DNA of 64,000 bases from Flavobacterium sp. GTDB lineage: Bacteria; Bacteroidota; Bacteroidia; Flavobacteriales; Flavobacteriaceae. This document shows positions 25,901 to 33,706 of this stretch, in pieces. The notes under the pieces are model-generated. The model was not told where the DNA came from, did not search any database, and was given only the letters and a program-made list of their open reading frames with translations. Each line of letters opens with the position of its first letter. The first letter of the stretch is position 1. Position numbers and translations under genes: made by a program. Location: the NCBI RefSeq assembly GCF_024642105.1, contig NZ_JAHEBT010000052.1, forward strand, positions 124,001-188,000. Reading direction: 5' to 3'.

Positions 25901-26341
25901 GTAGATAATAATACCGTCACTGTAAACATCACTGGGCAGGGCGATTATGAATACAGTATGGACTACTTAAATGGCGTTTGGCAAGATTCTAATTTCTTTA
26001 CTAATGTCCCTGGAGGTATTCATCAGGTTGTAGTCAACGACAAAAATGGATGTGGTTTAGTTTCCAAAGAAATCACCGTATTAAGTATTCCGAAATTCTT
26101 CACCCCAAATAACGACAGCTATAATGATGTATGGATTGTAAAAGGAATGGAATCCTATCCGAATTCAGACCTCAAAATTTTTGACCGATACGGAAAATTG
26201 ATAAAAGTATTGGCTCCAGGAAGTACAGGTTGGGACGGAACTTTTAATGGGCAAGAACTACCCTCTTCTGATTATTGGTTTGTTTTAAAATTAGACCCAA
26301 CAAGTCCAGAAAAAAGAGGGCATTTTTCATTGAAAAGGTAA
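22985..26341 (+). CDS. Large T9SS cargo: C-type lectin-like and repeated Ig-like domains with type B sorting signal
   Basis: 1118 residues. Signal peptide (FFLTILIVFGIQMGYS), a beta-rich region, then a C-type lectin-like domain at about 168-310 (GHYYEYVPSLGITW, TGWIGGTDESAEGVWKWVTG, FAFWNTGEPN). Next come Ig-like units containing YCLNNTATPLTATAD and LNWYT, three in exact tandem with an 83-residue period. The C terminus (about 1035-1118) reads KFFTPNNDSYNDVWIVKGM, DLKIFDRYGKLI and GWDGTFNGQELPSSDYWFVL, the type B (gliding-associated) sorting signal. It is exported by the T9SS and anchored or released at the surface; adhesion is a reasonable guess. Its ligand is unknown. Confidence 0.93.
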   Translation: MKKRNTTTFFLTILIVFGIQMGYSNPLSFEPPTKKLVATIAPSITATGNLSYCPLSQTKIVSTVSISHDPSELTTDAVYIQIAGGYVIGTDQLLLTNTASHPTITSSWNSVEGKLTLSSPTTGTQVNYSEFEAAIKDVAYYNSSPNPSGTRNFSISLGNGQANYLPSNGHYYEYVPSLGITWTNAKAAAALKTFYGMQGYLATLTAADEAQLAGKQAPGTGWIGGTDESAEGVWKWVTGPEGLANGGTGVIFWNGTANGNSPNFAFWNTGEPNQSGNEDYAHITAPGVGIPGSWNDLSNTGGSSGSYQPKGYIVEYGGMPGDPTLQLSASTTLSIAAQITTTTPASHCGPGSITLSATASSGTISWYNTNTGGTVLGTGTNYTTPTLSNTTSYYVTTSDCTVRTEIKATIVNLPNYPSSTNSITYCLNNTATPLTATADANSTLNWYTVASGGTSSSTSPTPTTSASGITKYYVSQTNTLTACEGARTEITVTVNALPTAPGIAPISYCLNNTATPLTATADANNTLNWYTVASDGTSSATSPTPSTTSSGITKFYVSQTNTLTACEGPRTEINVTVNALPNTPSVAPISYCLNNTATPLTATADANSTLNWYTAASGGTSSTTSPAPLTNSSGTTMFYVSQTNTLTGCESQRAEINVTVNPLPIANDIIITQCDTDLISDGKTSFNLTVNNNLISSNYANETFKYYTSLNGAMNDIATDLITNELVFENTTPTSMDIWTRINNSYGCFSVGKITLKVPTTNFHPSTNFTYTVCDDFLDANGNNTANNNDTDGIASFDLSPSKAIILSQLPSNQTYTINYYRTQADALAQTNAITTISNYRNIGYPNSQTLWIRIESNLDNSCVGLGPYLSLNIEKLPNIELNSTNLICSNIPTFFVTLDAGVLNNSSVSNFNYRWGKDGVDLNITTPTLGVNTNGVYTVEVATPSGCSRTRTIQVTASNSATITSIDIVDLVDNNTVTVNITGQGDYEYSMDYLNGVWQDSNFFTNVPGGIHQVVVNDKNGCGLVSKEITVLSIPKFFTPNNDSYNDVWIVKGMESYPNSDLKIFDRYGKLIKVLAPGSTGWDGTFNGQELPSSDYWFVLKLDPTSPEKRGHFSLKR
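24257..25003 (+). repeat. Three 249-bp tandem repeats inside the T9SS cargo gene
   Basis: The TATTG anchor recurs at 24257, 24506 and 24755, exactly 249 bases apart, and long stretches such as CACCTTTAACCGCAACTGCT are unchanged. Each unit encodes an 83-residue Ig-like domain. High DNA identity suggests recent duplication. Confidence 0.92.
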
Positions 26342-26346
26342 TGCTT

Positions 26347-27483
26347 TTATGAATTTATTTTATTTTGAATTTCACTCAAAATGAAAAGATAATCTTCATG
26401 ATTTTTTACAAAATCTCGATCCGAAACATCAATGATTAAAATATTCAAATCCGTTTGTGATTTGATGTAATCCAAATAGCCTATGTTGATTTTATCCAAA
26501 TATTCCGAAGGAATCTCTTGTTCGTAACTTCTACCACGCTTTTTAATATTTTGCAACAATCGTTCTGAATTTTGGTACAAATACACATACAAATCCGGCT
26601 TGGGCATTTCTTTATAAATGATATTAAACAGATTGCTGTACAATCGATATTCATCATCCGCCAAAGTAATTTTAGCAAAAATCAAGGACTTGAAAATATG
26701 ATAATCGGCTACAATAAAGTCTTTGAACAAATCAAATTGCGACAAATCATCCGACAATTGTTTGTACCTATCGGCCAAAAATGACATTTCTAATGGAAAG
26801 GCATATCGGTTTTGGTCTTTATAAAATTTAGGTAAAAACGGATTGTCTGCAAAGCGTTCTAAAACAGATTTAGCATTAAAATCTTCAGCTATTTTGGTTG
26901 CCAAAGTAGTTTTTCCAGCCCCAATATTTCCTTCAAAAGCCACATAATTAAACTGTTCCAAGGTAATTTTTCGCAACGGACTTTCTAAACTTTGAACAGC
27001 TACGCACTTACTTTTATCTTCAGTAGTAGCCAACAACTCAACAACTGTCTGGTTTAAAACGGGATGAATCCATTCCAAATTCAAATCCAACATCGGGTTC
27101 AATACGAAATTCCGCTCCTGCATCAAAGGATGAGGGACTTGCAGTTGCTCTGTTTTTATAATTTCACTGTCAAATGCAATAATATCAATATCAATAACAC
27201 GAGATTGATAGCCTAAAACATCTTCTCTCACACGTCCCATCTGCTGCTCAATTTGCAAAATTTTTGACAAAATAGTAGCTGCCGAATCGAAGGTATGAAC
27301 TACAATAGCCGCATTGTAAAATGCATCGCTATCAAACCCCCAAGAAGGCGTTTCATACAATTTAGAAACCTTAACCACAGTAGCCACCTCATGATGAATT
27401 ATTTGCAAACACCTTTCGATGTTTTCCAAACGATTCCCCTGATTAGTTCCTATTGATAAAACGACTTGATGTTGTGATTTCAT
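26347..27483 (-). CDS. folK: Fused 2-amino-4-hydroxy-6-hydroxymethyldihydropteridine pyrophosphokinase (FolK) and deoxynucleoside kinase
   Basis: 378 residues in two enzymes. Residues 1-150 are FolK: IGTNQGNRLENIERCL, YETPSWGFDSDAFYNAAI and the signature SRVIDIDIIAFD at 94-105; it pyrophosphorylates the pterin in folate synthesis. Residues 178-378 are a deoxynucleoside kinase: P-loop G185NIGAGKT192, LERFADNPFLPKFY, VADYHIFKS and a lid with KKRGRSYEQEI. This fusion is seen in Bacteroidota. The two activities belong to folate and nucleotide supply. Both active sites appear complete. Confidence 0.93.
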   Translation of the reverse strand: MKSQHQVVLSIGTNQGNRLENIERCLQIIHHEVATVVKVSKLYETPSWGFDSDAFYNAAIVVHTFDSAATILSKILQIEQQMGRVREDVLGYQSRVIDIDIIAFDSEIIKTEQLQVPHPLMQERNFVLNPMLDLNLEWIHPVLNQTVVELLATTEDKSKCVAVQSLESPLRKITLEQFNYVAFEGNIGAGKTTLATKIAEDFNAKSVLERFADNPFLPKFYKDQNRYAFPLEMSFLADRYKQLSDDLSQFDLFKDFIVADYHIFKSLIFAKITLADDEYRLYSNLFNIIYKEMPKPDLYVYLYQNSERLLQNIKKRGRSYEQEIPSEYLDKINIGYLDYIKSQTDLNILIIDVSDRDFVKNHEDYLFILSEIQNKINS

Positions 27484-27609
27484 AATGGCTGCAAATTAAC
27501 TAAAAGAATGTTATATTTGTGTGAGGTGTTGATAATTAAATTTCAATTTGAAAAATCGAATGGTGTAACATTTTAACACCAACTACTACTCATTAGAAAA
27601 ATAGATATT

Positions 27610-29370
27610 ATGAAGTTTTTAGGAAATGTATTGGCTACCATTGTAGGTATTTTTGTTTTCACGATGTTATTCTTTTTCGGAATCGTACTTATTGGAGTCC
27701 TTTTTGGTGGCGAAGAAGAAAGCGTTACAGTAAAAGAAAATTCGGTGATCGAATTGAATTTGGAGGAAATCCACAATGACTATGCTGGAAAATATTCTGA
27801 CCCATGGGTAACGGCTTTCTCAGACAAAAAACACATCGGGTTGACGGATATCATTGATGCTATTGACGCGGCCAAAACCGATGACAATATCAAAGGAATT
27901 TCCATTTTAAACAACAATTCTTCTCTTGGAATGGCACAAAGCAAAGCCGTTAGAGATGCTTTGGAAGATTTCAAAAAGTCAGGAAAGTTTGTCATGGCGT
28001 ATGCCAATACCTATTCACAAAAAGAATACTATCTGAATTCCGTTGCCAATACTATTTATCTGAATCCTGTAGGTGATTTAGATTTCAAAGGATTGTCTTC
28101 TGACCTATTATTTTTCAAAGATTTTCAAGACAAAACAGGTATCAAAATGGAAGTAATTCGCCACGGAAAATACAAAAGTGCCGTGGAGCCTTTCTTGGAA
28201 AATAAAATGAGTGACGCCAACAGAGAACAAATTACGGCGCTATTGAATTCGATTTGGAACTCAGTAGTGACTGATATTGCCAAAAGCCGAAACCTATCTG
28301 TTCAAAAACTCAACGAAATTGCAAATGGGCTTTTAGCTCGAACTACAGAAATGGCGAAAGCACAAAAATTAGTAGACGTCGTAGCGTATGAAGATGTATA
28401 CCATAACGCCATTAAAAAATTGCTGAAAGTCGACACTAAAGACGAATACGAAACCGTTTCCATTGCTGATTACGCGCGTAAATTTACCACTACATCCATC
28501 CCTTCGGACACTACAGATGAAATTGCAATTATTTATGCGCAAGGCGAAATTCAAAGTGGAGAAGGTGATGTCAATATCATTGGTGAAGGGGCGATGCGTC
28601 GTTCGATCAACGAGGCAAGAAATAACGACGATGTAAAAGCGATTGTCCTTCGCATTGATAGCCCAGGTGGAAACGCCTTGACTTCTGATTTAATTTGGAG
28701 AGAAATTGAATTGACTAAAAAAGTAAAACCCGTTGTCGTTTCAATGGGAAATTATGCGGCTTCGGGAGGGTATTATATTGCGTGTAATGCTACCAAAATT
28801 TTTGCAGAAAACAATACCATTACGGGTTCCATTGGTGTGTTTGGAATACTACCTAATTTTAGTGGCTTAACCAATAAAATGGGGATTCATTCTGAACAAG
28901 TAAAAACACATGAGAATTCAGGAAACTACAATCCATTTGCACCAATAGACGAAAAATTCAAAGCCGTGACTACAGAAGGAGTAGAACAAATTTACAAGAC
29001 CTTTGTTTCTCATGTGGCTCAGGGACGTAAAATGACTTTTGCACAAGTAGATGCTATTGCACAAGGTAGAGTTTGGACAGGTTCAGACGCTATTAAAATT
29101 GGATTAGTAGATAAAATAGGAGGTTTAGACGATGCTATACAAGAAGCGGCTCGATTAGCAAAAATCAAAACATACAACACCCAAAATTATCCTGAATACA
29201 AGAAAAATTTTGATGATTTCTTAGAAAGCTTCCCTTTTGCTAAAACCAAAGAACGTTTGATTAAAGAAGAAATTGGCGAAGAAAATTATAAAGTAATGGA
29301 ACAAATCAAACGTGTCCAAAGCTACAAAGGAATTCAGGCTCGAATGCCATTTGAGATTAGCATTCAATAA
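27610..29370 (+). CDS. sppA: Signal peptide peptidase SppA, long form
   Basis: 586 residues, the 67K tandem-domain form. An N-terminal membrane helix (about 7-32) anchors it in the inner membrane. Catalytic dyad: K189 in HGKYKSAVEPF and S385 in YAASGGYYIAC. EGGD-like motif LRIDSPGGNALTSD and the loop NTITGSIGVFGILPN flank them. It degrades released signal peptides and possibly small membrane proteins. TATATTTG at 27512-27519 is a candidate -7 box. Confidence 0.96.
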   Translation: MKFLGNVLATIVGIFVFTMLFFFGIVLIGVLFGGEEESVTVKENSVIELNLEEIHNDYAGKYSDPWVTAFSDKKHIGLTDIIDAIDAAKTDDNIKGISILNNNSSLGMAQSKAVRDALEDFKKSGKFVMAYANTYSQKEYYLNSVANTIYLNPVGDLDFKGLSSDLLFFKDFQDKTGIKMEVIRHGKYKSAVEPFLENKMSDANREQITALLNSIWNSVVTDIAKSRNLSVQKLNEIANGLLARTTEMAKAQKLVDVVAYEDVYHNAIKKLLKVDTKDEYETVSIADYARKFTTTSIPSDTTDEIAIIYAQGEIQSGEGDVNIIGEGAMRRSINEARNNDDVKAIVLRIDSPGGNALTSDLIWREIELTKKVKPVVVSMGNYAASGGYYIACNATKIFAENNTITGSIGVFGILPNFSGLTNKMGIHSEQVKTHENSGNYNPFAPIDEKFKAVTTEGVEQIYKTFVSHVAQGRKMTFAQVDAIAQGRVWTGSDAIKIGLVDKIGGLDDAIQEAARLAKIKTYNTQNYPEYKKNFDDFLESFPFAKTKERLIKEEIGEENYKVMEQIKRVQSYKGIQARMPFEISIQ

Positions 29371-29396
29371 ATAAAAAATTATTTAACAAAACGTGA

Positions 29397-29516
29397 GGAT
29401 GTCCTAAAAAAGGATTTTGTCATTCCGAATTTATTTCGGAATCCAATAAATTATTCGATTACAAGAAGAAACTGAAACAAGTTCAGTTTGACAAGAATAG
29501 AACTTTTAGGACATCC
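29397..29516. repeat. 120-base nested palindromic element between sppA and the DUF2797 gene
   Basis: Outer 13-bp perfect inverted repeat GGATGTCCTAAAA (29397-29409) / TTTTAGGACATCC (29504-29516). Inside are two hairpins: ATTCCGAA/TTCGGAAT (29422-29442) and AAACTGAA/TTCAGTTT (29469-29489). The layout is a three-way junction, like a REP or MITE-type element. It sits between convergent genes and could also stop transcription. Confidence 0.75.
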
Positions 29517-29529
29517 CCATTACTGTTTT

Positions 29530-30324
29530 TTATACCTCAATTTTCACCACATAGCCTTCGGAACTTCGAATATTAAAAACAGTTCCGCCTTCAAAAAGCA
29601 AATATTGTCCTTTGATTCCAATTAGTTTTCCTTGAAAATTAGGTGTTTTATCCAAACTTAAACTAGTCACTTTGCTAGGATATTCCAAAACAGGATAATG
29701 CATCTCATACAAATCAATTTTCTGATTGTAAAAATACTCCTGAACTTCGGTGGGAATTAAATGTTCTACTTTCAATCGTTCTGCAACTAAGTCAATGGTC
29801 TCAAAAGTATTCGTCAACATTTTTCGCCAATTGGTTTTATCAGCATAATGATTTTTCAAAGCCACCTCAGTAATTCCTGCCAAATACCGATTCGGTACCT
29901 CAACAATAGCAATCGCCTGGCTCGCTCCTTGATCAATCCAACGCGTAGGCATTTGAGTTTTTCGAGTAACTCCCACTTTTACTTCGCTTGATAAAGCCAA
30001 ATAGACAATATGCGGTTGCAATTGCACTTTTTCTTCATAAACCAAATCGCGATCTGCAATTCCGAGATGAGCCGTACTCAATTCGGGTTTCATAATCCAA
30101 TCTCCCACAGCCGGACTAGAATAAAAACAATCATAACAAAATCCTTGTCGGAATATTTTTTTCTTCTTCCCACAATTCAAACATTGAAACCCTACAAAAT
30201 TGATTTCCATTGGTTTACCCAATAGTTGGTTTACATTCAAAAAGCTGTCTTCAAAAACAAGATAATACTGGATTGGCGCTCCAAATTCAGTTTGCATTTT
30301 GGTTAATACCCCTTCGTAAGTCAT
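29530..30324 (-). CDS. DUF2797 protein: zinc ribbon plus GIY-YIG-like core
   Basis: 264 residues, DUF2797 family. Four cysteines C48, C51, C63 and C66 (QCLNCGKK, GFCYDCF) form a likely zinc ribbon. It is followed by VYLALSSEVKVGVT at 107-120, R128 and E153, spaced as in GIY-YIG or T5orf172-type nuclease domains; this resemblance is my reading and not an established fact. The C-terminal part is beta-rich (GKLIGIKGQYLLFEGGTVFN). No function is known for the family. Neighbours (sppA, GH3) give no hint. Confidence 0.8.
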   Translation of the reverse strand: MTYEGVLTKMQTEFGAPIQYYLVFEDSFLNVNQLLGKPMEINFVGFQCLNCGKKKKIFRQGFCYDCFYSSPAVGDWIMKPELSTAHLGIADRDLVYEEKVQLQPHIVYLALSSEVKVGVTRKTQMPTRWIDQGASQAIAIVEVPNRYLAGITEVALKNHYADKTNWRKMLTNTFETIDLVAERLKVEHLIPTEVQEYFYNQKIDLYEMHYPVLEYPSKVTSLSLDKTPNFQGKLIGIKGQYLLFEGGTVFNIRSSEGYVVKIEV

Positions 30325-30521
30325 AGCATTTATGATTGTTGATTAACGATTGATGATTTCAAATTTGAGGTGTGATTTCTTTGTTTTTTATTGCTTTACC
30401 TCTAAATCAAGCTCCAATATTTATAAGAATAGATTTTTATACAAAAAAACACTATTTTTGATACAGCCGCAAAGTTAGTATTTGTCATTCTAAAATCAGC
30501 ATTCTAAAATCATAAATTGCT

Positions 30522-32030
30522 ATGCCCATACCCATCATTAATTCCATTGCTTCTTGGGTTTTAAAGCAACGGATTCATCAAATCGAATTGTTCTTAAAGT
30601 ACCCCAATGAGGTACAAGAAGAGCTATTGATGAATTTGATTCGGAGAGCAGAGAATACGGTAATTGGAGCTCAATACGATTTTAGTTCGATAACCTCTTA
30701 CACTACCTTTTCAGAGCGAGTTCCAGTTTCCAGTTACGAAGATTTACAACCCCTAATTGAACGTACGCGCCAAGGCGAACAAAACGTTTTTTGGGATGCC
30801 CCAATTAAATGGTTTGCCAAATCAAGTGGTACTACCAATGCCAAAAGTAAATTTATCCCCGTAAGTAATGATGCCTTAGAAGACTGTCATTACAAAGGAA
30901 GTAAGGACTTGTTGTGTTTGTATTTGAACAACAACGAAGCATCGGAAATGTTTTTGGGGAAAAGCCTTCGCTTGGGTGGAAGCTCTCAAATCTACGAAGA
31001 CAAGGATACTTTTTTTGGCGATTTATCGGCTATATTAATTGAAAATATGCCTATTTGGGCTGAATTTAGCAGCACGCCCAGTAATAAAATTTCGTTAATG
31101 AGCGAATGGGAAACCAAGCTAACTGCCATTATCAACGAAACCAAAAACGAGAACGTAACCAGTTTTGCAGGAGTTCCTTCTTGGCTTTTGGTCTTGATGA
31201 ATCGGTTATTAGAGGAAACGGGCAAAGGGAATTTATTAGAACTATGGCCTAATTTAGAAGTCTATTTTCACGGTGGAGTTAGTTTTGAACCGTATCGCGA
31301 ACAGTATAAAAAACTACTTCCAAAATCCGATTTTAAATACTACGAAATATACAATGCCTCTGAGGGTTTCTTTGCCATTCAGGATTTGAATGATTCTAGC
31401 GATTTATTACTAATGTTAGACTACGGGATTTTTTATGAGTTCATTCCGATGGATACTTTTGGCACACCCAATCAAAAAGTAATTCGCTTGGCAGAGGTGG
31501 AATTGTTTAAAAATTATGCCGTTGTGATTACTACTAATTCAGGATTGTGGCGTTATTTAATAGGCGATACCGTTCGTTTTACTTCCCTAAATCCCTATAG
31601 AATTCGTGTTTCGGGCAGAACCAAACATCACATTAACGTTTTTGGCGAAGAACTCATGGTAGAAAATACCGATCAGGCAATAGCCAAAGCCTGTCAACTC
31701 ACCCAAACGGAAGTAGTAGATTATACCGTCGCTCCTATTTTTATGGATGGCAAAGAAAAAGGTGCTCACGAATGGATGATTGAGTTCAAACAAAATCCAA
31801 CCGATATCGCTCAATTTCAAAAAATATTAGACGATACCTTACAAAGCCTCAACTCTGATTATGAAGCCAAACGGTACAATAACATGACACTAAATCCTTT
31901 GGTTATTAATATAGCGCGCCCACATCTTTTTTATGATTGGCTCAAAGAACGAAATAAATTAGGCGGCCAACACAAAATCCCTCGATTATCGAATCAAAGA
32001 GAGTATTTGGAACAGTTGAAGCAGTTATAG
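30522..32030 (+). CDS. GH3 auxin-responsive promoter family protein
   Basis: 502 residues of the GH3 family, part of the ANL adenylating superfamily. FAKSSGTTNAKSKFIPVS is the ATP phosphate-binding loop, YNASEGFFAIQD and YLIGDTVRFTSLNPYRIRVSGR are later adenylation motifs. In plants GH3 proteins join amino acids to jasmonate or auxin; the role of bacterial members is unknown. Here it stands alone with its own terminator, so the acid and amine substrates cannot be guessed from context. TATTTTTG at 30453-30460 may be its -7 box. Confidence 0.93.
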   Translation: MPIPIINSIASWVLKQRIHQIELFLKYPNEVQEELLMNLIRRAENTVIGAQYDFSSITSYTTFSERVPVSSYEDLQPLIERTRQGEQNVFWDAPIKWFAKSSGTTNAKSKFIPVSNDALEDCHYKGSKDLLCLYLNNNEASEMFLGKSLRLGGSSQIYEDKDTFFGDLSAILIENMPIWAEFSSTPSNKISLMSEWETKLTAIINETKNENVTSFAGVPSWLLVLMNRLLEETGKGNLLELWPNLEVYFHGGVSFEPYREQYKKLLPKSDFKYYEIYNASEGFFAIQDLNDSSDLLLMLDYGIFYEFIPMDTFGTPNQKVIRLAEVELFKNYAVVITTNSGLWRYLIGDTVRFTSLNPYRIRVSGRTKHHINVFGEELMVENTDQAIAKACQLTQTEVVDYTVAPIFMDGKEKGAHEWMIEFKQNPTDIAQFQKILDDTLQSLNSDYEAKRYNNMTLNPLVINIARPHLFYDWLKERNKLGGQHKIPRLSNQREYLEQLKQL

Positions 32031-32043
32031 TAATTAGTTAAAA

Positions 32044-32070
32044 AAAAGCCCAACATTGAGTTGGGCTTTT
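32044..32070. terminator. Terminator between GH3 and serB
   Basis: AAAAGCCCAAC / GTTGGGCTTTT with a five-base loop; suits both convergent genes. Confidence 0.88.
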
Positions 32071-32092
32071 ATAATTATAATCAATCGAATTG

Positions 32093-33328
32093 CTATTCTT
32101 CCATCATATCAATATGGCGGTCGTGGTAGCCTAACAGGTACAAAACTCCGTCCAATCCCAAGCTAGAAATCGAAGTCGCTGCATTTTCTTTTACCGTAGG
32201 TTTGGCATGGAACGCAATTCCTAAACCTGCTAAATTCAGCATTGGCAAATCATTGGCACCATCCCCCACTGCAATGGTTTGGTTAATATGGATTCCTTCT
32301 TTATCCGCAATAGCTTGAAGGTATTCGGCTTTCTTTTGTCCATCGACAATTTCGCCCAAGTATTTACCTGTTAATTTTCCGTCTTTGATTTCCAATTGGT
32401 TGGCATGAACATAATCAATTCCCAACTCTTTTTGTAAATACTCCCCAAAATAAGTAAACCCCCCAGATAAAATAGCCGTTTTGTAACCGTAGTATTTCAA
32501 AGCTCTCATCAAACGGTGCGCTCCTTTGGTTATGGGTAAATTAACCGCTACGTTATGCAATACTTCTTCGCTTAAGCCTTCTAACAAAGCCATGCGTTTT
32601 TTGAAGCTTTCTTTAAAATCAATCTCGCCATTCATCGCTGATTCGGTAATCGCGCGTACTTGCTCTCCTACTCCAGCTAAATCAGCCAATTCGTCAATTA
32701 CCTCGGTTTGAATCAAGGTAGAATCCATATCAAAACACACCAAGCGGCGGTTTCTGCGGTACATATTGTCTTCTTGGAACGAAATATCGACATCCAAGGT
32801 TCTAGAAATTTCCATGAAACTGGCCGTCATGGAGGCTTTATCTTCAATAATTCCGGTCACCGCTAATTGCACACAAGAACGTGGATACTCTTCTTTCTCC
32901 ACTACCGAAGTTCTACCCGTTAAACGAATAATCGAATCAATGTTCAAATGTTGGTCTGACATGATTTTGGTTACCGCAGCGAGTTGAACAGCCGTTAGCT
33001 CTTCGCCTAAAATATTGATGATATAGCGTTGTTTGCTTTGTGCTTTTACCCAATTTTCATAATCGGAAATAGAAATCGGAATAAACTTCACTTTAATTCC
33101 TAACTCATACCCTTTAAATAATAAATCTTTCAAAACTGGTCCTGAGGAAGACCCCGCTTTGACTTGAAATAAAATTCCTAACGAAAGCGTATCGTGAATA
33201 TCGGCTTGACCAATATCCAAAATAACGGCATCATAGGTTGCCAATATAGAAGTCAAACCCGCTGTTACACCTGGTTTATCTTGACCAGAAACTTTCAACA
33301 AAATAATCTCTTTATCTTCTATTGCCAT
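32093..33328 (-). CDS. serB: Phosphoserine phosphatase with N-terminal ACT domains
   Basis: 411 residues. Residues 1-185 hold two ACT-like domains (KVSGQDKPGVTAGLTSIL, INILGEELTAVQLAAV) that may bind serine. The HAD phosphatase follows with D200 and D202 in CFDMDSTLI, then ILSGGFTYFGEYLQ and VGDGANDLPML. It makes the last step of serine synthesis, releasing phosphate from phosphoserine. Full length and with all HAD motifs. The repeat-rich gap 33329-33706 separates it from clpX. Confidence 0.95.
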   Translation of the reverse strand: MAIEDKEIILLKVSGQDKPGVTAGLTSILATYDAVILDIGQADIHDTLSLGILFQVKAGSSSGPVLKDLLFKGYELGIKVKFIPISISDYENWVKAQSKQRYIINILGEELTAVQLAAVTKIMSDQHLNIDSIIRLTGRTSVVEKEEYPRSCVQLAVTGIIEDKASMTASFMEISRTLDVDISFQEDNMYRRNRRLVCFDMDSTLIQTEVIDELADLAGVGEQVRAITESAMNGEIDFKESFKKRMALLEGLSEEVLHNVAVNLPITKGAHRLMRALKYYGYKTAILSGGFTYFGEYLQKELGIDYVHANQLEIKDGKLTGKYLGEIVDGQKKAEYLQAIADKEGIHINQTIAVGDGANDLPMLNLAGLGIAFHAKPTVKENAATSISSLGLDGVLYLLGYHDRHIDMMEE

Positions 33329-33426
33329 TTTTAATGCTATTGATTAGGACGACAAAAATCGGCAATCTATCGCTGATAAAAAAGAATAATGTTTGATTTT
33401 TCAGTGTTTGTAACAAAAAATATTTC

Positions 33427-33618
33427 GTCCCTACGGGACTTTTTATAATCGAATACAGTTTTCATTACCTATCTGTTGTCCCTACGGGACATTGTATTGA
33501 AACTAAATTGAAATGAAACTTTTTTTAGAATATTGCTATTACCAAAAAAATCCCGTTAGGGATTCTATTTGGGTAATAAATATAGTGTCCCTACTCCAAA
33601 TGTCCCGTAGGGACAACA
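33427..33618. repeat. Cluster of GTCCC-GGGAC palindromes with a 20-bp inverted repeat, in the 378-base gap 33329-33706
   Basis: GTCCCTACGGGAC occurs at 33427-33439 and 33478-33490. AATCCCGTTAGGGATT at 33549-33564 and TGTCCCGTAGGGACA at 33601-33615 are related. TGTTGTCCCTACGGGACATT (33474-33493) is the exact reverse complement of 33599-33618, giving a 145-base unit with 20-bp inverted ends. No credible gene lies in the gap; the only other element is the clpX terminator. Confidence 0.8.
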
Positions 33619-33654
33619 TTAAAAAAGTAGTAATTCATAAAGCAATAGCCACAA

Positions 33655-33686
33655 AAAAACCTGTCTATTGTATTAGACAGGTTTTT
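33655..33686 (-). terminator. Terminator of clpX
   Basis: AAAAACCTGTCTA / TAGACAGGTTTTT with a six-base loop, 20 bases after the clpX stop on the minus strand. Confidence 0.9.
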
Positions 33687-33706
33687 ATTATTTCTGAGAA
33701 AACTAT

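Noticed and set aside
30522..32030. Plant contamination suggested by the GH3 gene
   Set aside because: Codon use, terminator and neighbours match the rest of the segment, and bacterial GH3 proteins are well known in Bacteroidota.
33427..33618. Possible CRISPR array
   Set aside because: Repeats are short palindromes with irregular spacing, in both orientations, with no unique equal spacers and no cas genes in the window.
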